NCBI RefSeq assembly: GCF_013377785.1
Contig: NZ_JABXWT010000001.1
Location: forward strand, 1-64,000
Direction: 5' to 3'
DNA from: Ruegeria haliotis
GTDB lineage: Bacteria > Pseudomonadota > Alphaproteobacteria > Rhodobacterales > Rhodobacteraceae
Length of the DNA stretch: 64,000 nucleotides
Shown here in pieces: positions 44,216-52,733 of this stretch. A model generated the notes under the pieces. The model saw nothing but the letters and a program-made list of their open reading frames with translations. It did no database searches and was not told the origin of the DNA. Made by a program: the position numbers and the translations under genes. How positions within the stretch are numbered: the first letter of the stretch is position 1; every line of letters begins with the position of its first letter.

Positions 44216-45900
44216 CCAATCAGCAGCTGATCAAAACATTTCAGTCCATCGTTGGTCCCCGCCACGTTCTGACCGGCGAACGCGCCACCGAACGCTTTCG
44301 CCGAGGCTTTCGCTCTGGTGAGGGTGAGGCACTGTGTGTCATCCAGCCCGGAACCTTGCTAGAGCAATGGAAGGTGCTTCAGGCTTGCGTGGTCGCAGAC
44401 AAGATCGTCATCATGCAGGCGGCCAATACCGGTCTGACCGAGGGTTCAACACCGTCCGGAATCTATGATCGCGATGTTGTTCTGATCAATACCCGCCGGA
44501 TGGAAACGCTGGTGCCGCTGAACAACGGGGAACAGGTTGTCAGCTTTCCCGGGGCAACCTTGTTTGCGTTAGAAAAACTGCTGGCCCCGCTGGGGCGCGA
44601 ACCGCATTCGGTGATTGGTTCATCCTGCATCGGCGCGTCAATTGTGGGCGGTGTCTGCAACAACTCAGGCGGCTCTCTGGTCGAGCGTGGCCCGGTTTAC
44701 ACCGAGCTTTCCGTATATGCCCGTATCACCGAGCAGGGTGAGCTGGAGCTGGTCAACCATATGGGCATCGACCTGGGTGATACACCCGAAGAGATATTGG
44801 CCAATCTCGACACTGGTAGATTTGAACGAAACCCAGAGTCCACGAACAAGCGTGCCTCGGCCAGCGACTATGCCCAGATCGTGCGCGATGTGGATGCCGA
44901 AACGCCAGCACGCTTCAACGCGGACAAGGCAAAGCTGTTCGAATCCGCGGGGTCCGCCGGAAAATTGGCGGTATTTGCCGTTCGATTGGATACCTTTCCC
45001 AAGAATAAGACTGAGCAGGTCTTCTATATCGGCACTAACGATCCGGGCGATCTGGCCATTTTGCGCCGTCACATCCTGTCCGAGTTCAAATCCCTGCCGG
45101 TCTCGGCCGAGTACATGCAGCGCGATGTTTTCGACATCGCCGAGGCCTACGGCAAGGACACGGTTCTGATGATCGACAAGCTGGGGACCGACCGGTTGCC
45201 GATGTTCTTTGCCATGAAAGGGGCCGTGGATTCTCGTCTGCGCCGCGTCCCCTTTCTGCGCAACTTCACAGACCGTTTCATGCAAAGGGCTGTATCTCTG
45301 TGGCCAAGTGTTTTGCCCAAACGAATGACGGAATTCCGCGACCGTTTCGAACACCACCTGATCCTGAAGATGAAAGACAGTGGTATTGATGAAGTTGCCG
45401 CGTGGCTGCCAACCTTTCTGGCCGATCGCGATGCCGATTACTTTGAATGCACCGCGCGCGAGGCCAAGATCGCCGGTCTGCATCGGTTTGCCGCTGCGGG
45501 CGCTGCTGTTCGTTATATGGCTATTCATGTAAACGAGGTCGAAGACATTATCGCGCTGGACGTTGCCCTGCGTCGCAGTGATCAGGACTGGTTGGAGACG
45601 CTGCCATCAGAGATCGCGGAGCAATTGGTGCACAGGCTCTACTATGGCCATTTCATGTGCCACGTGATGCATCAGGACTATGTGGTCAAAAAAGGCGCAG
45701 ATCCCAAGGCGCTGAAGGCGGCAATGCTCAGGCTGTTTGATGAGCGCGGTGCGGAATACCCGGCCGAGCACAATGTCGGCCATCTGTACAAGGCGAAACC
45801 TGATCTGGCTGCGCATTACAAATGCTGTGATCCGACCAATTCGTTCAACCCGGGGATCGGTAAAATGTCCAAGTCGCGGAACTATGCAGAAGAGCCCTGA
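44212..45900 (+). CDS. dld: Quinone-dependent D-lactate dehydrogenase (Dld type)
   Basis: This is a 562-residue FAD protein. The N-terminal PCMH-type FAD domain (about 35-230; MQAANTGLTEGSTPSG; VIGSSCIGASIVGGVCNNSG) precedes the membrane-binding and C-terminal parts of the E. coli Dld type, ending NVGHLYKAKPDLAAHYKCCD PTNSFNPGIGKMSK (given in two pieces). It oxidises D-lactate (or a close 2-hydroxy acid) at the membrane and passes electrons to quinone. The start overlaps the lldD stop (ATGA). Confidence 0.9.
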   Translation: MTNQQLIKTFQSIVGPRHVLTGERATERFRRGFRSGEGEALCVIQPGTLLEQWKVLQACVVADKIVIMQAANTGLTEGSTPSGIYDRDVVLINTRRMETLVPLNNGEQVVSFPGATLFALEKLLAPLGREPHSVIGSSCIGASIVGGVCNNSGGSLVERGPVYTELSVYARITEQGELELVNHMGIDLGDTPEEILANLDTGRFERNPESTNKRASASDYAQIVRDVDAETPARFNADKAKLFESAGSAGKLAVFAVRLDTFPKNKTEQVFYIGTNDPGDLAILRRHILSEFKSLPVSAEYMQRDVFDIAEAYGKDTVLMIDKLGTDRLPMFFAMKGAVDSRLRRVPFLRNFTDRFMQRAVSLWPSVLPKRMTEFRDRFEHHLILKMKDSGIDEVAAWLPTFLADRDADYFECTAREAKIAGLHRFAAAGAAVRYMAIHVNEVEDIIALDVALRRSDQDWLETLPSEIAEQLVHRLYYGHFMCHVMHQDYVVKKGADPKALKAAMLRLFDERGAEYPAEHNVGHLYKAKPDLAAHYKCCDPTNSFNPGIGKMSKSRNYAEEP

Positions 45901-45922
45901 AGGTCTGCGGCGCACCCGCATC

Positions 45923-47638
45923 CTAGCCGTCTTTGGTACCGCTTGCTTCTCGATTGTGAAACGCTTGCAATAGGCCACTGCCGGTTTCGAAAAAAGCGTC
46001 ATCGCCGACCAGTTTGAGTAATCCATAGAGGTCCAGCTCTGCTTTTACATCGGGCTCGACCATAGTGAACACCAGCCGAATACCTTTTGAATCTAACAAG
46101 CGGCTCATGCTGCGCAGCGTGTATCCGGCGGTGAAATCGACCTCATCAATGGCTGACGCGTCGATGCAAAACCACGAGATCTCATTGTCCGGGTTTTGAA
46201 CGATTGCGGTAACCTCATCGGTGAACCGCTGCATGTTTGCGTAATACATGCCGTGGGAAAACCGATAGATCACAAGGCCGGGTTCGAATTGGTTCGGCTC
46301 AGAGAGGTCTTTGGAGTGCCAGCTGCCAGATTTGGTTCGCACGATCACCGAGTTCTTGGGGCGATACCCGCGGCGCGTATGTACCATAAGTGACAAAACC
46401 ATCGCAAAGAGTATTCCCTGTTCGACCCCAACCAGAACGACCACGGCGGCGGTTGCACCGGCGACCCAGAATTCGGATCGTGCCTGTCTGTAGATTGTCG
46501 TCAGCCCTTGCACATCGATCAGCTTGATCCCGATCAGGAACACGACAACAGACAGCGCAGCATTCGGCAAAAAGGCCAGGGGCCCGGTCAGAAACAGAAG
46601 GACGACCAATACGATCAGGACTGTTGTGAGTTGGGCGATTTGGCTGCGCCCACCGGTGCTGGCGACCATCTCGGTTTTGGTGGGGCTACCGTTGACAACG
46701 AATGTACCCGTGAACGCGGCGCCCAGATTGGCAAGACCCAGCCCAACAAGATCGGAATTCTCACTAAATTCCTCTTCGTTTTTGGCAGCGTACGCGCGTG
46801 AGGTTGCAGCGCTTTGGGCCAGGATGACGACGAAGATGGACAAGGCGGTTGGCAGCAACTGTTTGAACAAGGTCCAGGTCCATTGGACATCTGGCACCGA
46901 CAAAGAGGGCAGGCTGCCGGGCACCACGCCCAGCACAGCAATTCCCTTGGCATCGAACTGAAACGTCCAACTGCACAGGATCACGCCCACTATGGCAATC
47001 AATGACCCCGGGATTTTACGTGATGCCCACCGGCAGCCAACAATCGTGCACAAGATGGTCGCAGATACTGCAAAGGTTGCCCAGCTGATATAAGAGAGGT
47101 TCTGAAATGTACTCAAAAGCTTGGCTATCGTGCCGTGCCCTTCCACTGCGACCCCCAGCATGCCCGCTATTTCACCGGTGGCCACCTGAATGCCCACACC
47201 GGTCAAAAATCCGACCAGCACCGTTCGGGACAGGAAATCGGCCAGAAACCCAAGCCCGATAACCCGTGCGGTGATCAAAAGAACAGCTGCCATCAAGGCC
47301 AGCAGGGAGGCCAGCGCCAGATACTCGGATGATCCGGTTACAGCCATCCCGGCCAGTGCCGAGGCCGTGATGGCCGCCGTAGCCGAATCCGCACCAACCA
47401 CGAGATGCCGGGATGATCCGAACAAGGCAAACAGGGCCATCGGTATCAGGATCGTATACAGCCCAGTAATGACAGGCGTTCCGGCGATCTTGGTGTAGCC
47501 CATGACCTCGGGGATCGCGAGGCAGGCAAAGGTCAGACCGGCCAAGATTTCCGTCGGCAGTGTCGCGCGGTCGAAGGGCAGGATTCCTTGCAGAATGGGA
47601 AATGGAAACCTGCTGTCATCCCTTCGATTCTTTGCCAT
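45923..47638 (-). CDS. SulP-family anion transporter with STAS domain
   Basis: This is a 571-residue protein. Ten or more transmembrane segments span about 25-420, including GLYTILIPMALFALFGSSRH and VVGADSATAAITASALAG. A C-terminal STAS domain follows (about 440-560; WFCIDASAIDEVDFTAGYTL). Members carry sulfate, bicarbonate or dicarboxylates, and the substrate cannot be told here. It faces the dld operon end-on across 22 bases. Confidence 0.87.
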   Translation of the reverse strand: MAKNRRDDSRFPFPILQGILPFDRATLPTEILAGLTFACLAIPEVMGYTKIAGTPVITGLYTILIPMALFALFGSSRHLVVGADSATAAITASALAGMAVTGSSEYLALASLLALMAAVLLITARVIGLGFLADFLSRTVLVGFLTGVGIQVATGEIAGMLGVAVEGHGTIAKLLSTFQNLSYISWATFAVSATILCTIVGCRWASRKIPGSLIAIVGVILCSWTFQFDAKGIAVLGVVPGSLPSLSVPDVQWTWTLFKQLLPTALSIFVVILAQSAATSRAYAAKNEEEFSENSDLVGLGLANLGAAFTGTFVVNGSPTKTEMVASTGGRSQIAQLTTVLIVLVVLLFLTGPLAFLPNAALSVVVFLIGIKLIDVQGLTTIYRQARSEFWVAGATAAVVVLVGVEQGILFAMVLSLMVHTRRGYRPKNSVIVRTKSGSWHSKDLSEPNQFEPGLVIYRFSHGMYYANMQRFTDEVTAIVQNPDNEISWFCIDASAIDEVDFTAGYTLRSMSRLLDSKGIRLVFTMVEPDVKAELDLYGLLKLVGDDAFFETGSGLLQAFHNREASGTKDG

Positions 47639-47974
47639 GCTACGCCCTGTTCTCAGTTTTCTTGCGTCATACGATTTTTTTGGTTCTGAATTCGGCCAAA
47701 TGCAGCAGCCTGCCTAACCATAGTAAATGCATAAAAACTTTAGTAAATTTTTAGATCATCTTATGGATGATTTGCGCTGCTTACTGGCAGTTTATTGTTT
47801 CTCTACGGGAAACCCCCAATTTCGCCACCCAAACAGAGTCGGTAAACAGGTCTCAACCACAAGGTCGCACGCGGCCATATCACTTTTCCCCGATGAGGGG
47901 CTGGTCACGACCCCCTCGACCGGCCCCTCAAAAAGTTTCTGGGGCTGTTCAGCGAACCCGAAACACCCCCAGCT
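47639..47974. other. Non-coding stretch with one inverted repeat
   Basis: No gene is supported here. TGAGGGGC (47894-47901) and GCCCCTCA (47923-47930) form a perfect 8-base inverted repeat without a T-run. The SulP promoter should lie at the left end and the 3' region of the HAD gene at the right end. Confidence 0.5.
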
Positions 47975-48649
47975 TTAGGCGGTCTGTTCCAGTTCCAGTA
48001 GCATCCTGCTCACCAACGAAGGCAACTCCGCGGCGGCGCCATAGCTGACCGTATGAGGGATTTCGACCACGGGCGATTTGCGGTATCCTTCGGTGAACAG
48101 CAGAAATGGTATCTGCGCGCGTTCCGCAGTTTCCGCATCGACTTCGCTGTCGCCGACAAACAGACGCGAACCTTTGGCTGACAAAGCATCGAAGCTTGCA
48201 GTCAGATGAATCGGGTCAGGCTTGCGTGTCTTCAGGGTGTCCCCGCCCAAAACCGCGTCAAAATACCGGGACAGATCCAGCGCGTCCAACACATGGCGGG
48301 CAGGCATCTCTGGCTTGTTGGTGCAGACACCCAAAACGCAACCCATTTGTTGCAATTGCGCCAATGCCTCGGGAATGTCGGGATAGGGCACGGTCGTTTC
48401 ACTGGCGGCGGCGGTGTAATGTGTCAGCGTTAGTTGCGTCAGCTCTGCGTGGCGGTCCATTGGCAATTCGCAATGCCGGATCAGGCGCTCGACCAGCTTG
48501 GGCAGGCCATTGCCAACGAATCGCCCGATCACGTCGCGCGATGCGGGATCATGTCCAACGTCGATCAGCATCCGGTTTGCGGCGGCAACAATGTCGCCAA
48601 GGCTGTCTACCAATGTTCCGTCTAGGTCGAATACAATTGCTGCGTTCAT
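47975..48649 (-). CDS. gph: Phosphoglycolate phosphatase-like HAD hydrolase
   Basis: This is a 224-residue HAD-superfamily phosphatase. Motif I is VFDLDGTLVDS (catalytic Asp near residue 8), motif II is the Thr of VCTNKPEM, motif III is the Lys of TRKPDPIH and motif IV is FVGDSEVDAETA. This pattern is that of Gph. It would turn 2-phosphoglycolate into glycolate, which links to the glyoxylate metabolism encoded nearby. The start at 48649 gives the family N-terminus. Another HAD substrate cannot be excluded. Confidence 0.83.
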   Translation of the reverse strand: MNAAIVFDLDGTLVDSLGDIVAAANRMLIDVGHDPASRDVIGRFVGNGLPKLVERLIRHCELPMDRHAELTQLTLTHYTAAASETTVPYPDIPEALAQLQQMGCVLGVCTNKPEMPARHVLDALDLSRYFDAVLGGDTLKTRKPDPIHLTASFDALSAKGSRLFVGDSEVDAETAERAQIPFLLFTEGYRKSPVVEIPHTVSYGAAAELPSLVSRMLLELEQTA

Positions 48650-48742
48650 TGAATGTCTGCCTAAATTACGCGTTTTCCAAGACCTATCGTGCATTGCAAG
48701 GTATCGCAAATACGTCGATTTAGGGGAAATCAGAACCGGGGC

Positions 48743-48772
48743 TTGACATACCTTACTAAATTAATCAGATTA
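48743..48772 (+). promoter_or_regulatory. Promoter-like site upstream of hemP
   Basis: TTGACA (48743-48748) is a perfect -35 element. AGATTA (48767-48772) is a weaker -10 at 18-base spacing. An AT-rich TACTAAATTAATCA lies between and may hold an iron-responsive operator. The start codon is 99 bases downstream. Confidence 0.45.
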
Positions 48773-48870
48773 AGCGCAGGAACCGACAGCCAACCCAATC
48801 GTGGGTCAGCCAGATCATTAGTAACGCGAACAGATAAGGCCGTTTGCCTGAAAAACTCTGGAGTTGTCCG

Positions 48871-49038
48871 ATGAACGCGCAGACCCCGAATCCCAGCCAA
48901 TCCTTTGCAGTCTCGATGCTTCCCGCGCACAAGGCCGAAGATCTGACAAACGGCGGTAATCTGGCCCATATCGAACTGGGCGACCAGTTGTATACCCTGC
49001 GCATCACCCGCGCTGGCAAACTGATCCTCACGAAATGA
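48871..49038 (+). CDS. hemP: Hemin uptake protein HemP
   Basis: This is a 55-residue protein with the HemP signature near its C-terminus: IELGDQLYTLRITRAGKLIL, with the basic end ILTK. HemP proteins activate or support heme uptake genes in alphaproteobacteria and are iron-regulated. No heme receptor gene is in the window. The stop overlaps the next gene's start (ATGA), so the two are co-translated. Upstream GGAGTTGTCC supplies a ribosome site. Confidence 0.85.
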   Translation: MNAQTPNPSQSFAVSMLPAHKAEDLTNGGNLAHIELGDQLYTLRITRAGKLILTK

Positions 49039-49511
49039 GCGCGCCTTCCCCTCGGGGCGGGGCGGCCGTAGGTCGCCTGTCCGATCTCAGTCCCGTCGAG
49101 GCGGGGGCCGTGATGTATTTGCGGCTCTGGAGCGAAGGTGCTGGTGGCCGCGCGGACGCTGCCAGTGATTTTGATATCGCGCTGGGCGCGGATCACGGGC
49201 GCGCTGCGACGCTGACGCTGGATCGCCTGTGTTCGCTTTGCGCCCATCACGGGCGTCGCCCGCTGGTACGCCATGGTCTTGAATGCGCTTGTCTGGGCGC
49301 GGATGAGAACTGCTTTGCCCAGATGATTGCCGCCGCGTCCGAGGGCGCGCGCGAAGACGCGATGATGATGGCGTCCCTGATTGTCCGCCCCGATTTTGCT
49401 CCGGCGCTTGCGTCGCTTTCCGAAGAATTGGGCTTTGCCCTTCGGCGCATGACAGCTGCCGTTCCAATGCCGACGACTGGCCATAAGACCCCCTCAGCCG
49501 TGCTGCACTAA
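49035..49511 (+). CDS. Cys-rich protein of unknown function coupled to HemP
   Basis: This is a 158-residue soluble protein of unrecognised family. The middle has a cysteine cluster (CSLCAHHG, then CACLGADENC) that could bind a metal or Fe-S cluster. The C-terminal half is Ala/Met-rich and helical. It overlaps hemP by 4 bases and ends just before a strong terminator, so the two form a complete operon. A role in iron or heme handling is inferred from that coupling only. Confidence 0.7.
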   Translation: MSAPSPRGGAAVGRLSDLSPVEAGAVMYLRLWSEGAGGRADAASDFDIALGADHGRAATLTLDRLCSLCAHHGRRPLVRHGLECACLGADENCFAQMIAAASEGAREDAMMMASLIVRPDFAPALASLSEELGFALRRMTAAVPMPTTGHKTPSAVLH

Positions 49512-49530
49512 ATTGACGTGTTGGACGGTT

Positions 49531-49558
49531 AAACCCCGGCGTAAGCCGGGGTTTTTTT
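49531..49558. terminator. Strong bidirectional terminator
   Basis: AAACCCCGGC (49531-49540), loop GTAA and GCCGGGGTTT (49545-49554) form a perfect 10-base stem followed by a run of T. It separates the hemP operon from the convergent fusion gene. Confidence 0.9.
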
Positions 49559-49561
49559 ATT

Positions 49562-52500
49562 TCAGCAGCACCCACAGCCGGCGTGGTGATGATCGTGATC
49601 ACAGATTGGGGCAGGGGTGTAGTCCTCGACTTCCGATAATATGCCACGCAGAGCCCACAGGATCATGTCGACATCCTCTGCTTCGATGGTCAAAGGCGGG
49701 CGAATTTTCAGGATGTTGTCCTTTGGACCCTCGCTGCCGATCAGGATGCGGTGATCGCGCATCCGGTTCTTGACGTATTTGCAGATTTCGGTGCCCTCAG
49801 AGTCGTCTAGGTTGATCAGCTCGACGCCCAGAAACAAACCCATGCCGCGCACATCACCGACGCAGCTGAAATCGGCCTCGATCTGATGCAGCCCGTCCAT
49901 CAGGCGTGACCCCATTAGGCGTGCGTTCTCTTGCAGGCCTTCGTCGTCAACGATGTCCAGAACCTCTTTGCCGACCCGGCAGGACAAGGTCGAGCCGCCA
50001 AAGGTCGAGAAAAACTCGATCCCGTTGTCAAAGCTTTTGGCAATCTCTTTGGTCGTAACCAGTACACCCAGGGGATGCCCGTTGCCGATGGGTTTACCCA
50101 TGACCACGATATCCGGCAACGCGCCCTGATGTTCGAAGCCAAAGTAGTACTCGCCCAATCGTCCAAGGCCGGTCTGAACCTCATCCGCGATGCACACCCC
50201 GCCAGCAGCGCGAATTTTCTCATAAACAGCAGGTAAGTAGCCTCTGGGCGGAATGATCTGACCGCCGACCGAAGGGAAGGTTTCGGCGATAAAGCCTGCC
50301 ACCCCTTGTCCCTTGCCCTGCAGGGCAGCAATCGCCGGATCCACTAGGTCGGCAAACTTCTGGGCGCGATCCGGATCGTTGCGTTTGAACGAACCGCGAT
50401 AGTCATCCGCCACCTCGACCAGCTCGACCCAATCCGCCTGGCCGACGCCGCCGTGTTTGTTGAACTTGTAGGCCGAAATCGCCACCGCCGTGTTGGTATT
50501 GCCGTGATAGCCATGATCTGGCGTCACGATCCCCTTGGCCCCGGTATGGGCTCGCGCCAATCGCAGCGCCAGCTCGTTCGCCTCGGTGCCCGAATTAACA
50601 AAGAAACAGACTTCGAAATGATCGGGAAGCTTGGACAATATCTTGTTGGCAAAAGCCGTTTGGGTCGGATGTAAATAGCGAGTATTCGAATTCATCCGTT
50701 TCAGTTGGTCCGCTGCAACGCCCTGAATCCGCGGATGTGCATGGCCCACATGCGGCACGTTGTTATAGGCGTCCAAATAGGGGCGGCCCCATTCGTCGAA
50801 CAAGTGATGTTTCCAGCCGCGCACCAGCATGACCGGATCATCATAAGTCAGCGACAGGTTTCCACCGAAATGGTCGTGCCGTCCTTGCAAGATCATCTGC
50901 TTGTCTGTGGGTTGATAGAATACCGTGTCATCAGGCAGGTTCAGCAATGCCGCCGGATTGGGGCAGACAGCGTGCCACAGGAACATCTCATCCGGATCGC
51001 CGACTCCGGGCCAGTCAGCTTCCATCCCGTCGGTCGTCAGCGCCAGCTGGAAATGCACATGCGGCGCCCAACCGCCATTCTGGCTGGCATCGCCGAGTCG
51101 AGCGAAAGCCGCGCCTTGCGCAACGGGGTCGCCAGGGTGCAGACGGTCGCAGACCTCGGGGTCGAGATGACCGTAGAGCGTGTAGAACGGATCGCCCTCG
51201 GGCGTTTCGTGATGCAGGATCACGACCCCACCGTAATCGAGATGACTGTCACGGTTCTCGACCGCCTCGACCCGGCCGCTCATCGGGGCGTGCAGAACCG
51301 TGCCTGCGGGTGCAAAAACGTCCACGGCCAGATGTACGGTGCGCCGGTTGGACGCTTTCCAAGGTCCTTTGCGAAACCCCGGTTCGGCATAAATCAGGCG
51401 GGGCTCGCTGTAGTAGCCCAACCAAAGGCCTTTTCCGAATTCCTCACCCACGCGTGCCGCTTCTTCCAGAGGCATGTGAAACGGGTTTTGCGGCCAGACC
51501 GAGTTTTCGACCGACAGTGACCCCATCGGTACATCGCTCAGGTCCTGATCAAAAATCTGAGCAAAGTGGCCGCGATGGTCGAATAGATAAGCGTGAATTC
51601 GGTCGGCCCCGTCGGTGACCGGCAGCCCACAGGCGGCGCGCAGCCTTGCGGGCATAAGGCCCCCGTTGACAAACGCATTCTCAAGGAACCGCCATGCCGG
51701 GGCCTGAGAGATGGTGACGTAAGGATCGTCGGGATTTTCCGCTGCCATCAGGGTCGAGTTCACCACCGACACGGCCAGACGCATCCGCAGCAGGGGCCAG
51801 ATCAGATCAATCTCATCCGGTCGCAGACGATTGGCCGCATGGTAGCCACAGACCAAAGCGGTCAGGGCGCGTTCGGGCTTGGGGTGATCCAGAACGACAT
51901 AGGCGCCAGCGATGGCCAGATCGCAGATACGGGGGGCTGCGCACATGTCGCCCAGATCGATCAGCCCGGAAACGGACTGCCGTTGGCCCAACTCGCCTTC
52001 AACCAGAATGTTGTAATCGTTGGCGTCATTATGGATGGCCTGTTTAGGCAATGTGGCAAGCGGACCCGAGATCGCGTCAAACCCCGCAATAATCCCGCTC
52101 AGCAGCGCGCGTTGCTCCGGGTCGGCAATAGTATCCAGGTGATCACCGATCCAACCGGCCTGCATCAGATCCCATTTGAAATCCGCCCTGTTCAGCCCAT
52201 CATGTCTGAACTGTTCCAAAGCACGATCGGTCGCGCCCAGAACCCGCCCCAGCTTCAGGATCAATTCCTCGCATTTGGGCGCGGCCTTGGCATAGCACTG
52301 CCCGGGCAAGCGTTCGAGCAACCAGACCAGCCGAGGTTCTCCCGCCTCGTCTTCAATCTCAGGCAGCAACGTCCCATTCAGATCCGGGAAGACCTTGGGA
52401 AACGGCAGACCCGGGGCCTCAGCCGAGATATGTTCCAGCGCCTTGACCTGCAGATCGACAAATTCAGTCTCACATCCTGCGCGCATGACCTTGAGGACAT

Positions 52501-52627
52501 AATCCTGCCCGTTTGTGGCCTGGACCATAAAGTTCAGATCATATTCACCGTCCAGCCGCGAAAGTTTGGCGTCCAGTCCCCAGTGCGCCCGTAAGGCGTC
52601 CGCCCAGAATGCAGTCATATCGCTCAT
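49562..52627 (-). CDS. Kinase / M23-like / class III aminotransferase triple fusion
   Basis: This is a 1021-residue protein of three parts. Residues 1-340 are an aminoglycoside/choline-kinase-like domain with catalytic IHNDANDYNIL (His199, Asp201, Asn206) and metal motif LIDLGD. Residues about 400-540 are an M23/LytM-like domain with a full set of zinc ligands (His432, Asp436, His523, His525). Residues about 575-1010 are a class III PLP aminotransferase with Asp815 and PLP Lys845 (MGKPIGNG). The tail DHDHHHAGCGCC is metal-binding in character. The kinase and PLP parts resemble hydroxylysine kinase and phospho-lyase (AGPHD1/AGXT2L-like). There is no signal peptide, so the M23 part is probably not acting on the cell wall. 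Confidence 0.85.
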   Translation of the reverse strand: MSDMTAFWADALRAHWGLDAKLSRLDGEYDLNFMVQATNGQDYVLKVMRAGCETEFVDLQVKALEHISAEAPGLPFPKVFPDLNGTLLPEIEDEAGEPRLVWLLERLPGQCYAKAAPKCEELILKLGRVLGATDRALEQFRHDGLNRADFKWDLMQAGWIGDHLDTIADPEQRALLSGIIAGFDAISGPLATLPKQAIHNDANDYNILVEGELGQRQSVSGLIDLGDMCAAPRICDLAIAGAYVVLDHPKPERALTALVCGYHAANRLRPDEIDLIWPLLRMRLAVSVVNSTLMAAENPDDPYVTISQAPAWRFLENAFVNGGLMPARLRAACGLPVTDGADRIHAYLFDHRGHFAQIFDQDLSDVPMGSLSVENSVWPQNPFHMPLEEAARVGEEFGKGLWLGYYSEPRLIYAEPGFRKGPWKASNRRTVHLAVDVFAPAGTVLHAPMSGRVEAVENRDSHLDYGGVVILHHETPEGDPFYTLYGHLDPEVCDRLHPGDPVAQGAAFARLGDASQNGGWAPHVHFQLALTTDGMEADWPGVGDPDEMFLWHAVCPNPAALLNLPDDTVFYQPTDKQMILQGRHDHFGGNLSLTYDDPVMLVRGWKHHLFDEWGRPYLDAYNNVPHVGHAHPRIQGVAADQLKRMNSNTRYLHPTQTAFANKILSKLPDHFEVCFFVNSGTEANELALRLARAHTGAKGIVTPDHGYHGNTNTAVAISAYKFNKHGGVGQADWVELVEVADDYRGSFKRNDPDRAQKFADLVDPAIAALQGKGQGVAGFIAETFPSVGGQIIPPRGYLPAVYEKIRAAGGVCIADEVQTGLGRLGEYYFGFEHQGALPDIVVMGKPIGNGHPLGVLVTTKEIAKSFDNGIEFFSTFGGSTLSCRVGKEVLDIVDDEGLQENARLMGSRLMDGLHQIEADFSCVGDVRGMGLFLGVELINLDDSEGTEICKYVKNRMRDHRILIGSEGPKDNILKIRPPLTIEAEDVDMILWALRGILSEVEDYTPAPICDHDHHHAGCGCC

Positions 52628-52692
52628 GGGATTTCCTGTCCTCTTATCACCGGGGTCCCCTTCATCTGGCCTAAAATACCTTCGGGGGTGAG

Positions 52693-52729
52693 TTGGCCCA
52701 ACGGGCCAAGAGGGGGCAGACAGCCCCCT
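52693..52729. repeat. Paired-palindrome intergenic repeat
   Basis: TTGGCCC/GGGCCAA (52693-52699, 52703-52709) and AGGGGGC/GCCCCCT (52711-52717, 52723-52729) are two perfect hairpins in tandem, preceded by ACCTTCGGGGGTGAG. I recall similar intergenic palindromes from Roseobacter-group genomes. It probably also ends the transcript of the dehydrogenase side or isolates the two genes. Confidence 0.6.
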
Positions 52730-52733
52730 GCCT

